Shown piece by piece: positions 27,306-36,205 of a stretch of 64,000 nucleotides of DNA. The stretch covers positions 1 to 64,000 of the forward strand of contig JANMAT010000038.1 of the NCBI GenBank assembly GCA_031359995.1, written 5' to 3'. Below the pieces are notes generated by a model. That model saw only the letters and a program-made list of their open reading frames with translations, ran no database searches and had not been told where the DNA came from. The position numbers were made by a program, and so were the translations under genes. Origin of the DNA: JANMAT01 sp031359995 (lineage in GTDB: Bacteria; Actinomycetota; Acidimicrobiia; Acidimicrobiales; Ilumatobacteraceae). Position 1 is the first letter of the stretch. Every line of letters begins with the position of its first letter.

Positions 27306-28115
27306 TCAGGACACCCCGCCGAGCCGGCTGGGCGCCCAGCGGCCTTCGACGACCAGCGGCATGCCGGCGTGCTCCAGCACCTCCATGGGAGCGCCGTAGG
27401 TCGCTTCCAGCACCGCCGGCGTGAGCACGTCACGCGGGGCGCCCTCGCCCATGATGCGCGTGTGCAGGCACACCAGCCGGGGCAGGTGGGCGGCGATGCC
27501 GTTCAGGTCGTGGGTGGTGACCACCACGGCGAGGCCGTCGTGGTGCAGCTCTTCGAGCACGTGCAGCACCTCGTGGCGGGTGCGCACGTCGACGCCGGAG
27601 GTGGGTTCGTCCATGAGCAGCAGGTCGGGTTCGCTGAACAGAGCGCGGGCGATGAACACCCGTTGCTGCTGACCACCCGAGAGCTGGCGGATGTGACGAT
27701 CGGCCAGGTCGCCGATGCCCAGACGGGTCAGCACGGTCTGCACCCGCTCGCACTCGGCGTCGTTGGCCCACGGGCCGCGGCGCCGGCCACGTGACGACAT
27801 CAGCACCGTTTCGAACACGGTGACGGGGAAGTTCCAGTTGATCGTCTCCACCTGGGGCACGTAGCCGACGCGCACGCCGGGGCGGCGCACGACCGAGCCG
27901 TGGTCGGGGGTGACCAGGCCGAGCAGCACGCGCAGCAGCGTGGTCTTGCCCGACCCCGACGGGCCGACGATGCCGAGGAAGTCGGACGGGCGCACGGCGA
28001 GATCGATGTGGTCGAGCACGGCGGGGCCACGGCCGTAGCGGCACGTGACGCCGCGCAGGGCCACCAGCGGATCGATGGACACGGGACGTTCGGTGGCGGC
28101 GGACGTGGCGATCAC
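27306..28115 (-). CDS. znuC: Zinc/manganese ABC transporter ATPase
   Basis: 269 residues. Walker A is GPSGSGKTT, the signature is LSGGQQQRV, Walker B is LLLMDEPTSGVD, with the Q-loop in VGYVPQVETINWNFPVTV, a sequence typical of zinc/manganese importers. It supplies energy to the znuB permease. The start overlaps the stop of the binding-protein gene by 4 nt. Confidence 0.9.
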   Translation of the reverse strand: MIATSAATERPVSIDPLVALRGVTCRYGRGPAVLDHIDLAVRPSDFLGIVGPSGSGKTTLLRVLLGLVTPDHGSVVRRPGVRVGYVPQVETINWNFPVTVFETVLMSSRGRRRGPWANDAECERVQTVLTRLGIGDLADRHIRQLSGGQQQRVFIARALFSEPDLLLMDEPTSGVDVRTRHEVLHVLEELHHDGLAVVVTTHDLNGIAAHLPRLVCLHTRIMGEGAPRDVLTPAVLEATYGAPMEVLEHAGMPLVVEGRWAPSRLGGVS

Positions 28116-29203
28116 TGGGGGTACTCCGCGCTGTCCTTGGACACGTCGCTCGCATCGAACGCGGCGAGCTTGGTGCCGTCGCCGCCGAGGGCGGTGACCA
28201 TGGTGACGAAATCGAACTTCATGAGCCCGAGGAACGAGTGGTCGGCGTCGCCCGGTGCGCCCGGCAGGTCGTCGTCACGCAGCTTGTCGACGTACTTGAC
28301 CCCGGTCTCGCTGGCGAGCTGTTCGAGCACCGGGCTCGGGAACACCTCGGAGCCGAAGATGGCGGGAACCTTCGTCTTCTTGATCTGGGTGATCAACGAA
28401 GCGACCTCCTTGGGTGTGGGGTCCTCGAAGTTCGACACCTGGATGGCGCCGATCACGGTCCACCCGTAGTGGGCGGCGAAGTAGGCGTAGGCGTCATGGT
28501 AGGTGAGCAGCACCCGGTTGGCGGGCGGCACCGACGCGGTGGCGTCCTTCATGAACTGGTCGAGTTGGTCGAGCTTGGCCGCGTAGGTGGTGTAGTTGGC
28601 CTGATACGTCGCCGCGTTGCCCGGATCGGCCTTGCCGAGCACCGAGGCGGCGATGGCGGCGTAGCACCTGGCCATGGGCGGGTTCGTCCACAGGTGCGGA
28701 TTCGGCTTGCCGCCGTCCTTCGGGAACGAGAAGTCGAAGATGTACTGCTCGGGCACCAGGGTGAGCGTGCCGACCTCGACGATCTGGCCGCCCTGGGGGA
28801 CGTTCTTCTCGGCGATCTCCTTGGTGGGGTCCTCGAGCTTGAGGCCGTTCACCACCACGACGTCGGCCTTGCTCATCACCTCGGCCACGCTCGGCTTGGG
28901 CTCGTAGGTGTGGGAGTCCTCACCTTCGGGGATCACCCCGGTGACGGCGGCCGCCTCGCCGGCGATGTTGGCCACGATCGACGTGATCGGCGCCACGGTG
29001 GTGACCACCTGCAGCTTCCCGCCCGCCCGCGGACCGGTGGCGGCGGTGCCGGCGCCGGTGGCGGCGGCCGGGCAGGTGAACGCGGCCACCTTCTCCTTGG
29101 CGGCGGCACTGTCGTCGGCCGCGGCACCCGACGAGGAACTGCTCCCGCATGCGGTGAGCGACAAGGCCCCCACGAGAACCACACCGGTGACGACTCGACG
29201 CAT
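28112..29203 (-). CDS. znuA: Metal-binding lipoprotein of a ZnuA-like ABC importer
   Basis: 363 residues from ATG 29203 behind GGGGAG. A lipoprotein signal ends LSLTACGSS (lipobox LTAC). The mature part has the cluster 9 fold: VVTTVAPITSIVANIAG, EDSHTYEPKPS with a metal-site His, PNPHLWTNP with a second His, TYHDAYAYFAAHYG and a late acidic ligand region. Metal (zinc or manganese) is not settled by sequence; a Fur/Zur gene diverging next door suggests zinc. Confidence 0.85.
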   Translation of the reverse strand: MRRVVTGVVLVGALSLTACGSSSSSGAAADDSAAAKEKVAAFTCPAAATGAGTAATGPRAGGKLQVVTTVAPITSIVANIAGEAAAVTGVIPEGEDSHTYEPKPSVAEVMSKADVVVVNGLKLEDPTKEIAEKNVPQGGQIVEVGTLTLVPEQYIFDFSFPKDGGKPNPHLWTNPPMARCYAAIAASVLGKADPGNAATYQANYTTYAAKLDQLDQFMKDATASVPPANRVLLTYHDAYAYFAAHYGWTVIGAIQVSNFEDPTPKEVASLITQIKKTKVPAIFGSEVFPSPVLEQLASETGVKYVDKLRDDDLPGAPGDADHSFLGLMKFDFVTMVTALGGDGTKLAAFDASDVSKDSAEYPQ

Positions 29204-29225
29204 CTGCACTCCCCCGAACCTAGCT

Positions 29226-29263
29226 TGTTGCGAGCAGCTCGCCATTGCGGATTGCTCGCAACA
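29226..29263. promoter_or_regulatory. Divergent operator: perfect inverted repeat between znuA and Fur-family gene
   Basis: TGTTGCGAGCA (29226-29236) and TGCTCGCAACA (29253-29263) are exact complements around a 16-bp centre; the left arm also overlaps a 13-bp palindrome GCGAGCAGCTCGC. The site sits upstream of both divergent genes and does not look like the classical AT-rich Zur or Fur box. It is the obvious target of the regulator encoded at 29378. Confidence 0.55.
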
Positions 29264-29377
29264 GCTCGCCTAGTGTTCGATGCCGATGGCGGCTCCGGAT
29301 CATCGGACGACATCTGTCACACGACGCGGTCCACGGTTCCGCCGTCGTAGGGTGACCTCGCACGAAAGGCACCCTCG

Positions 29378-29842
29378 ATGACCACACCCGGTCGTAGCAG
29401 CCCCGCCGCCCCCGAGACCGAGGACGACGCACTGGCGCGCCTGCGGGCCCAGGGCGGGCGCATCACCCGGGCCCGCCGCGAGCTGGTCGCCTACTTCTTC
29501 GCCACCGCCGAAGGTGTCACCGCCGAAGACATCATCGAGCACTTCCCCGACGTCGATGCCGCCACCGTCTACCGGTCGCTGGCCAGCCTGGAGCAGGCCG
29601 GCATCATCGAGCACACCCATCTCGGCCACGGCCCCGCCACCTGGGTGCGGGCCGGCCTGCTCGCCGTGCCCGTGGTGTGCGAGCAGTGCGGCGCGGTGGT
29701 GCACGTACCGCGCGACGAGTTCGCCGCGCTCAGCGAGCGACTTCAGGCCGGGTACGGCTTCACCGTCGACCTCCACCACTTCGCCATGACCGGCCGCTGC
29801 CGACGCTGCGCCGCCGGCCGCAAGCGCCCGACGAAGCCCTGA
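29378..29842 (+). CDS. zur: Fur-family metal regulator (probable Zur)
   Basis: 154 residues. The DNA-binding helices are in RITRARRELVAYFF and DVDAATVYRSLASLEQAGII; structural zinc cysteines occur as CEQCG and CRRC; the regulatory histidines include HLGHGPATW and DLHHF. It is divergent from the metal ABC transporter, so zinc-responsive repression of that operon is the natural reading. Fur-type iron or manganese specificity is not excluded. Confidence 0.85.
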   Translation: MTTPGRSSPAAPETEDDALARLRAQGGRITRARRELVAYFFATAEGVTAEDIIEHFPDVDAATVYRSLASLEQAGIIEHTHLGHGPATWVRAGLLAVPVVCEQCGAVVHVPRDEFAALSERLQAGYGFTVDLHHFAMTGRCRRCAAGRKRPTKP

Positions 29843-29854
29843 CCCGCGGCGCCC

Positions 29855-32800
29855 TCAGGGGGCGACGGGCAAGCGGGCCACGGCGCGCTCGACGAGCTCG
29901 TCGACGGTGACCGACCCGGCGTTCACCGCCCGCACGAGGTCGGCGCGCATGTCGAGCTCCCAGAACGCCGACAGGTGGCCGGCCACCGCGCCGACCGCGT
30001 CGTGCGGCGGCAGGTGGGCGAACTGGCGGGCGATCTGGTTCGCCATGCGCACCAGCGCGCTCAGACGGTGCTCGGGGTGGTCGATCTCGACCGTGGCCGC
30101 CGAGCGGCCCGGCGACACCTGCACCGCGGTCACCTTGTACTCGGGGCAGTTCGTGGCCCAGTCGCTCCACTCGGTGGTGACGACGTTGGCCCCGCTGACC
30201 GGGTGGTGGAACGTGGTGTACACGACACCCTGGGGCATGCGGTCGCTGATGACGGCCCGCAGCGTGGTGGCGCCCACGCGGCTGGCCATGGTGACCTCGG
30301 CTCCCTCCGCGATGCCCCGCTCCTCGGCGTCGTGGGCATGGAGCTCGAGCACGTCCTCGCCGTGCCAGCGCTGGTTCTCGGTGCGGCGCGTCTGGGCGCC
30401 CACGTTGTAGTGGCTGAGGATGCGGCCGGTGGTGAGCAGCAGCGGGTAGCGCCGGCTGGACCGTTCCTCGGTCGGTACGTACGGCGTCACCGTGAACTTG
30501 CCGAGCCCCCGCACGAAACCGGCCTCGTGCATGATCGGCGTGCCCAGCGGCTTGGCGTCGTTGCACGGCCACTGCACGCTGCCCACCTGGTCGAGCTTGG
30601 AGAACGACACGCCGGCGAACGTGGGCGTGAGGTGGGCGATCTCGTCCATGATCTCGCTGGTGTGGGTGTAGCGCATGGGTGCGCCCAGGGCGGCGGCGAG
30701 CTCGGTGACGACCTCCCACTCCTGCTTGCCCGTGCGCGACCGCATGACCGGCCGCACGCGGTTGATGCGCCGCTCGGCGTTGGTGAACGTGCCGTCCTTC
30801 TCCAGGAACGACGTGCCCGGCAGGAACACGTGGGCGAACCTGGCCGTCTCGTTCACGAACAGGTCCTGCACGACCACGAGCTCCATCGAGCGCAGCGCGG
30901 TGGTGACGTGCACGGTGTTGGGGTCGCTCTGGGCGATGTCCTCGCCCTGCACGAACAGGCCCTTGAAGTGGCCGTGGATGGCGGCGTCGAGCATGTTCGG
31001 GATGCGCAGGCCGGGTTCGGGCTGGATGGCGTGACCCCACAGCGCTTCGAACATGGCGCGGGTGGCGTCGTCGCCCACGTGGCGGTAGCCCGACAGCTCG
31101 TGAGGGAACGATCCCATGTCGCACGCGCCCTGCACGTTGTTCTGGCCCCGCAGCGGGTTCACGCCCACGCCGTCGCGGCCGAGGTTGCCGGTGGCCATGG
31201 CCAGGTTGGCCAGGCCCATGACCATGGTGGAGCCCTGGCTGTGCTCGGTGACGCCGAGGCCGTAGTAGATGGCGCCGTTGCCGCCGGTGGCGTACAGGCG
31301 CGCCGCGGCCCGAACGGCGTCGGCGGGCACGCCGGTGTGCGCCTCCATGGCCTCGGGGCTGTTCTCGGGGCGGGCCACGAACTCGGCCCACTCGGCGAAC
31401 GCGGCCGGCTCGCAGCGCTCGCTCACGAAGCGGTGCTCCACCAGGTCTTCGGTGACCACCACGTGGGCCAGCGCGTTCACCACGGCCACGTTGGTGCCCG
31501 GTCGCAGCTGCAGGAAGTGTGCCGCCTCCACGTGGGGCGTGCGCACCAAGTCGATGCGGCGGGGGTCGACCACGATGAGCTGGGCGCCGTCGCGCAGGCG
31601 CTTCTTCAGGCGGGAGGCGAACACCGGGTGGGCATCGGTGGGGTTGGCCCCCACCAGCAGGACGACGTCGGCGTGCTCGACCGACTTGAAGTCCTGGGTG
31701 CCGGCCGACGTGCCGAACGCCGTCTTCAGGCCGAAGCCCGTGGGCGAGTGGCACACCCTCGCGCAGGTGTCGACGTTGTTGTTGCCGAACGCGGTGCGCA
31801 CCATCTTCTGCACGACGAAGACCTCTTCGTTCGTGCAGCGAGACGACGTGATGCCGCCGATCGAACCGGCGCCGTGACGGGCCTGGATGTCCTGCAGGCG
31901 GGCGGCGGTGTAGCTGATGGCCTCGTCCCACGACACGACCCGCCACTCGTCGTCGATTGACTCGCGGATCATCGGCTCGAGCACGCGGTCGGGGTGGCTG
32001 GCGTAACCCCACGCGAAGCGGCCCTTCACGCACGAGTGGCCCTCGTTGGCGCCGCCGTTCTTGTACGGCGTCATGCGCACGACCTGCTCGCCCTGCAGCT
32101 CGGCCTTGAACGAGCAGCCCACGCCGCAGTAGGCGCAGGTGGTGATGACGCTGCGCCGGGGCTGGCCCAGCTCGATGACGGTGTTCTCGGTGAGCGTGGC
32201 CGTGGGGCACGCCTGCACGCAGGCGCCGCATGACACGCACTCGCTGTCGAAGAACGAGCCGCCGGCACCGGCGTTGACGCGCGAGTCGAACCCGCGCCCG
32301 GCGATGGTGAGGGCGAACGTGCCCTGGACCTCTTCACACGCCCGCACGCAGCGCGAGCACACGATGCACTTCGACGTGTCGAACGTGAAGTACGGGTTCG
32401 ACGTGTCCTTCGGCAGGCCCAGGTGGTTGTCGCCGGCGTACCCGTAGCGCACGTCACGCAGGCCGACCGCGCCGGCCATGTCCTGCAGCTCGCAGTCGCC
32501 GTTGGCCGCACACGTGAGGCAGTCGAGCGGGTGGTCGCTGATGTAGAGCTCCATCACGCCGCGGCGCAGTCGCTCGAGCTTGGGTGACTGGGTGGTCACC
32601 TGCATGCCGGGTGCACACGGCGTGGTGCACGACGCCGGGGTGCCCTTGCGCCCGTCGATCTCGACCAGGCAGAGCCGGCACGAGCCGAACGGGTCGAGGC
32701 TGTCGGTGGCGCACAGCTTGGGCACCTGGACACCGGCCAGGGCGGCGGCGCGCATCACGCTGGTGCCTTCGGGCACGGCCACGCTCTGGCCGTCGATGGT

Positions 32801-32884
32801 GACCTGCACCGTGGCCGGCGCGGGCGTGCGCTCGCGGCGGTCGGGGGCGGGGGTGCCCAGGTCGCGGTCGTCAGTCACCGTCAT
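29855..32884 (-). CDS. fdsA: NAD-dependent formate dehydrogenase, alpha subunit fused to delta subunit
   Basis: 1009 residues from ATG 32884. Order: a [2Fe-2S] NuoG-like domain (GSCRLCLVEI), a His/Cys3 [4Fe-4S] segment (HPLDCLTCAANGDCELQ), a two-cluster ferredoxin part (CIVCSRCVRACEE; CVSCGACVQACPT), then the molybdopterin domain starting TCAYCGVGC with the active-site Cys in ARVCHSPTGFG. The final 75 residues (VRMANQIARQFAHLPP, HLSAFWELDMRADLV) match the separate FdsD delta subunit of Fds enzymes. It oxidises formate to CO2. The selenocysteine position is cysteine. Confidence 0.88.
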   Translation of the reverse strand: MTVTDDRDLGTPAPDRRERTPAPATVQVTIDGQSVAVPEGTSVMRAAALAGVQVPKLCATDSLDPFGSCRLCLVEIDGRKGTPASCTTPCAPGMQVTTQSPKLERLRRGVMELYISDHPLDCLTCAANGDCELQDMAGAVGLRDVRYGYAGDNHLGLPKDTSNPYFTFDTSKCIVCSRCVRACEEVQGTFALTIAGRGFDSRVNAGAGGSFFDSECVSCGACVQACPTATLTENTVIELGQPRRSVITTCAYCGVGCSFKAELQGEQVVRMTPYKNGGANEGHSCVKGRFAWGYASHPDRVLEPMIRESIDDEWRVVSWDEAISYTAARLQDIQARHGAGSIGGITSSRCTNEEVFVVQKMVRTAFGNNNVDTCARVCHSPTGFGLKTAFGTSAGTQDFKSVEHADVVLLVGANPTDAHPVFASRLKKRLRDGAQLIVVDPRRIDLVRTPHVEAAHFLQLRPGTNVAVVNALAHVVVTEDLVEHRFVSERCEPAAFAEWAEFVARPENSPEAMEAHTGVPADAVRAAARLYATGGNGAIYYGLGVTEHSQGSTMVMGLANLAMATGNLGRDGVGVNPLRGQNNVQGACDMGSFPHELSGYRHVGDDATRAMFEALWGHAIQPEPGLRIPNMLDAAIHGHFKGLFVQGEDIAQSDPNTVHVTTALRSMELVVVQDLFVNETARFAHVFLPGTSFLEKDGTFTNAERRINRVRPVMRSRTGKQEWEVVTELAAALGAPMRYTHTSEIMDEIAHLTPTFAGVSFSKLDQVGSVQWPCNDAKPLGTPIMHEAGFVRGLGKFTVTPYVPTEERSSRRYPLLLTTGRILSHYNVGAQTRRTENQRWHGEDVLELHAHDAEERGIAEGAEVTMASRVGATTLRAVISDRMPQGVVYTTFHHPVSGANVVTTEWSDWATNCPEYKVTAVQVSPGRSAATVEIDHPEHRLSALVRMANQIARQFAHLPPHDAVGAVAGHLSAFWELDMRADLVRAVNAGSVTVDELVERAVARLPVAP

Positions 32885-34926
32885 GGCCGGTCTCCTGTGG
32901 GGCGCTGGAAGTCGTCGGTGAAGTGCGTCAGCGCGCTGCGCACCGGGAGCGGTGTGAGGCCGCCCATGGCACACAGCGACCCGTCGGCCATCACCTCGCA
33001 CAGATCGAGCAACGTGGCCAGGTTGGCTTCGCGGTCGGTCCCTGCGGTGATCTTGTCGATGAGCTCGACCCCGCGGGTGGAGCCGATGCGGCACGGCGTG
33101 CACTTGCCGCACGACTCGATGGCGCAGAACTCCATGGCGAAGCGGGCCTGGGCGGCCATGTCGACGGTGTCGTCGAACACGACGATGCCGCCGTGGCCCA
33201 CCAGTGCGTCGGCGGCGGCGAAGGCCTCGTAGTCCATGGGCAGGTCGAAGCGATCGACCGGCAGGTACGAGCCGAGCGGCCCGCCCACCTGCACGGCCCG
33301 GATCGGACGACCGTTCGCCGTGCCGCCACCGAGGTCGTGGATGAGCTCGCCGAGCGTGATGCCGAACGGCGTCTCCACGATGCCGCCGCGGGCGATGTTG
33401 CCGGCGAGCTGGAACACCTGGGTGCCGCGGCTGCGGCCGGTGCCGAGGGCGGCGTAGGCGGCGGCGCCGTCGGCCATGATGGCCGGCACGGTGGCCAGCG
33501 TGAGCACGTTGTTCACCACGGTCGGGCGACCGAAGAGGCCTTCGAGCGCGGGCAGGGGTGGCTTGGCCCGCACCACACCGCGCCGGCCTTCCAGGCTCTC
33601 GAGCATGGCCGTCTCCTCGCCACACACGTAGGCGCCGGCGCCCACGCGGATGTGGAGACGGAACGAGAAGCCCGAGCCGAGCACGTTCTCGCCCAGCCAG
33701 CCGACCTGCTCGGCGCGGGCCACCGCGGCCCGCAGCGCCTCGATGGCGTCGGGGTACTCGCTGCGGACGTAGACGAAGCCGTCGTGGGCACCCACGGCCC
33801 AACCGGCGATCATCATGCCCTCGATCAGCGTGAACGGGTCGCCCTCGATCAGCATGCGGTCGGCGAACGTGCCGCTGTCGCCCTCGTCCGCGTTGCAGGT
33901 GATGTACTTCGTGTCGCCGGGGGCGTCGAGCACGGTGCGCCACTTGATGCCGGTGGGGAAGGCGGCCCCGCCGCGACCGCGCAGGCCGCTGTCGGTGACC
34001 TCGGTGACCACGTCGGCCGGCGCCAGCGAGAGCGCCCGCCGCAGCCCGACGAGGCCGCCGTTCGCTTCGTAGTCGACCGCCGAGCGCGGATCGACCACGC
34101 CGACGCGCCGGAACGTCACGCGCTGCTGGCGGGCCAGCCACGGGTGGGCCGCCGGATCGCCGATGCGCAGCGGGTGCGCCGCGCCGTGGATCACTCCGGC
34201 CTCGACCAGTCCGGCCACGTCGTCGAGCGCCACGGGGCCGTAGGCGACGCGGCCCGACGCGGTGGCCACTTCGATCATCGGCTCCAACCACAGCATGCCC
34301 CGCGAGCCGGTGCGCACCACCCGCACACCGGGCACCGCCGCGAGGGCCGCGGCCACCGCATCGGCGCCCACGGCACGGGCGGCGGCGTCGCGGGGCACGT
34401 ACACCACGGTGGCGGCGGCGTTCGGGCTCGCGACCGACGGCACGCCGGGCGCAGGGGCGGCCCAGCCCGCCGGCGCCGCCGGGGTGGCCCCGGCGATGAT
34501 CGCCTCGACGCCAGCCACGTCGACCCGGCCGTACAGCCGACCGCCGCAGGCCACGGTGGGACCGAGCGCGCAGTTGCCCAGGCAGAACACCTCGTCGACC
34601 TCCACCGGCGCGCCGGCGGCGGCCAGGGCCGAGGCCCGTTCGTGCACCGGGGCCGACCCACGCGCCTGGCACGCCTCGGCCCGGCAGACCTGTACGACCG
34701 GGCCCGCCGGTGGCGTGGTGCGGAAGTCCTTGTAGAACGAGATCACGCCGTGGACCTCGGCGGTCGACAGGTTGAACGTGTCGGCCAGCACGGGCACGAG
34801 CGCCGGATCGACGAAGCCGGCGCAGTGCTGGACCGCGTGCAGTGCCGGCAGCAGCCCGCCGGGCCAGTCGGCGAAGGTCCGGACGACCTCGTGAAGGTCG
34901 GCGAGGTCAGGCGCGGCAGCTTCCAC
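32881..34926 (-). CDS. fdsB: Formate dehydrogenase, gamma-beta fused subunit (FdsG-FdsB)
   Basis: 681 residues from the GTG at 34926. Residues 1-130 are a NuoE-like thioredoxin fold with [2Fe-2S] ligands C81, C86, C115 and C119 (VCRAEACQARG; FCLGNCALGP). The remainder is NuoF-like: FMN/NADH site GLRGRGGAAFPTGIKW, then ICNADEGDSGTF-type (TCNADEGDSGTFADR) and the [4Fe-4S] motif ESCGKCTPCRIGSTR. It passes electrons from the alpha subunit to NAD. Stop and start overlap by 4 nt with the alpha gene, giving a two-gene, four-subunit enzyme. No fdhD sulfurtransferase gene is in the window. Confidence 0.88.
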   Translation of the reverse strand: MEAAAPDLADLHEVVRTFADWPGGLLPALHAVQHCAGFVDPALVPVLADTFNLSTAEVHGVISFYKDFRTTPPAGPVVQVCRAEACQARGSAPVHERASALAAAGAPVEVDEVFCLGNCALGPTVACGGRLYGRVDVAGVEAIIAGATPAAPAGWAAPAPGVPSVASPNAAATVVYVPRDAAARAVGADAVAAALAAVPGVRVVRTGSRGMLWLEPMIEVATASGRVAYGPVALDDVAGLVEAGVIHGAAHPLRIGDPAAHPWLARQQRVTFRRVGVVDPRSAVDYEANGGLVGLRRALSLAPADVVTEVTDSGLRGRGGAAFPTGIKWRTVLDAPGDTKYITCNADEGDSGTFADRMLIEGDPFTLIEGMMIAGWAVGAHDGFVYVRSEYPDAIEALRAAVARAEQVGWLGENVLGSGFSFRLHIRVGAGAYVCGEETAMLESLEGRRGVVRAKPPLPALEGLFGRPTVVNNVLTLATVPAIMADGAAAYAALGTGRSRGTQVFQLAGNIARGGIVETPFGITLGELIHDLGGGTANGRPIRAVQVGGPLGSYLPVDRFDLPMDYEAFAAADALVGHGGIVVFDDTVDMAAQARFAMEFCAIESCGKCTPCRIGSTRGVELIDKITAGTDREANLATLLDLCEVMADGSLCAMGGLTPLPVRSALTHFTDDFQRPTGDRP

Positions 34927-34934
34927 AGCGCGCG

Positions 34935-34940
34935 ATGGTA
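34935..34940 (-). promoter_or_regulatory. -10-like TACCAT before the formate dehydrogenase operon
   Basis: On the reverse strand the hexamer lies 8 nt upstream of the GTG at 34926, with no ribosome binding site, consistent with a leaderless message. A short inverted repeat (TACGG at 34939-34943, CCGTA at 34960-34964) overlaps it. Confidence 0.35.
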
Positions 34941-35002
34941 CGGCAAAATGGGACAGTTCCGTATGCCGGACCGCCCGGCCGCCGCGGACCCCTGGGGGAA
35001 CC

Positions 35003-36193
35003 ATGACCGACCAGCAGAGCTCACCCCGCCAGCAGGGCTGGTTCGCCGAGGTGCCGCCCAACGGGGTTCGGCCGCGGCCCCTCACCCAGGCCACCAACGA
35101 CAACCCGCTCGGCCTGGACGCGCCCGAGACCTACCTGGAGACCACCCCCGAGCACCGCAACCTCACCGCCGGTGACCCCAGCGTGGTCGGCTGGACCCGC
35201 GCCTACGACGACCCGAACGTGGTGGCCCGACGCGAGCACCTGCGCCGCCACAGCGGCATCAAGGGCCTCGAGATCGTGGCCCCCGACGACCTCGACAAGG
35301 CCGCCGCCCTCTTCCACCGTGACGGGTTCGTCGTGGTGCGCGACGTGCTGGCGCCCGACCACCTGGCCCGCATGAACGCCGCCGTCGACCGCGTCATCGC
35401 CGCCATCCTGGCCGTCGACCCCACCTGCGCGGTCGGCGGTGGCGCCGGCGGGCTCCCCCACCGCTACTCGTTCGGCTCCAGCTCGGCCACGCGCCACATG
35501 GTGCACACGCCCGAGTGGGCCGAGCTGATCGACCTGCCCACCACCACCCCGCTGCTCAGCCACATCTTCGGCTCGCCGAACTACCTGTGCATCGGCGGGG
35601 GCGGCGACGTGGCCATGCCCGGCGCCATCGAGTACCAGGGCCTGCACAGCGACAACCTGTGGACCGAACTGCACGATCCGGCCGGGGGCCTGAGCATCCG
35701 CGACCTCCCCGTGCCGGTGGTCACCATCAACTTCCTGGTGTGCGACACGACCACCGAGAACGGGCCGATCCGCCAGATCCCGGGCACCCAGCGTTCGCAC
35801 TCGCCCATCCCGTCGCTGACCGACGAGCCCGAGTGGATGAAGCTCTCGACCGTGGGACCGGCGCCGGCCGGCGCCGCCATCTTCCGCGACAACCGGGCGT
35901 GGCACGGCGGCACGCCGAACCTGTCGCACGAGGCGCGGCCCATGCCGAACCTCGAGTACTTCGCGCCGTGGTTCCGCAGCGAGGCGATCATGCGCTGCAT
36001 GCCCCACGACATCTGGAACGGGCTGACACCCTACGCCCGGCGCATCTGCCGCTACATCGTGGTCGACGAGGGCCGACCCGTGGTGGGAGCCGGCTACGTG
36101 CACCCCCGCCGCCAGATGCGTGAAGACGCCAAGACCGCCCAACTCGCCGCCCTGGGCGACGCCGCCGCCGAGGAGTGGCGCCTGCGCCTGTAG
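35003..36193 (+). CDS. Phytanoyl-CoA dioxygenase family protein
   Basis: 396 residues, behind GGGGGAA. The Fe(II)/2-oxoglutarate ligands can be read as the HxD motif in GLHSDNLW and the distal His in RAWHGGTPN, with a likely 2-oxoglutarate Arg in EARPMPN. This superfamily hydroxylates fatty acyl or small-molecule substrates. The substrate is unknown; the acyl-CoA dehydrogenase gene downstream on the opposite strand fits lipid metabolism. Its end is only 12 bp from that convergent gene. Confidence 0.8.
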   Translation: MTDQQSSPRQQGWFAEVPPNGVRPRPLTQATNDNPLGLDAPETYLETTPEHRNLTAGDPSVVGWTRAYDDPNVVARREHLRRHSGIKGLEIVAPDDLDKAAALFHRDGFVVVRDVLAPDHLARMNAAVDRVIAAILAVDPTCAVGGGAGGLPHRYSFGSSSATRHMVHTPEWAELIDLPTTTPLLSHIFGSPNYLCIGGGGDVAMPGAIEYQGLHSDNLWTELHDPAGGLSIRDLPVPVVTINFLVCDTTTENGPIRQIPGTQRSHSPIPSLTDEPEWMKLSTVGPAPAGAAIFRDNRAWHGGTPNLSHEARPMPNLEYFAPWFRSEAIMRCMPHDIWNGLTPYARRICRYIVVDEGRPVVGAGYVHPRRQMREDAKTAQLAALGDAAAEEWRLRL

Positions 36194-36205
36194 TGGACGA
36201 CCGAC

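Noticed and set aside
29855..34672. A single continuous reverse-strand reading frame of 1605 codons
   Set aside because: It arises because the upstream gene has no stop in the second frame. The clear alpha-subunit start (ATG 32884, ATGA overlap) and the NuoE/NuoF-like protein in the other frame show two genes.
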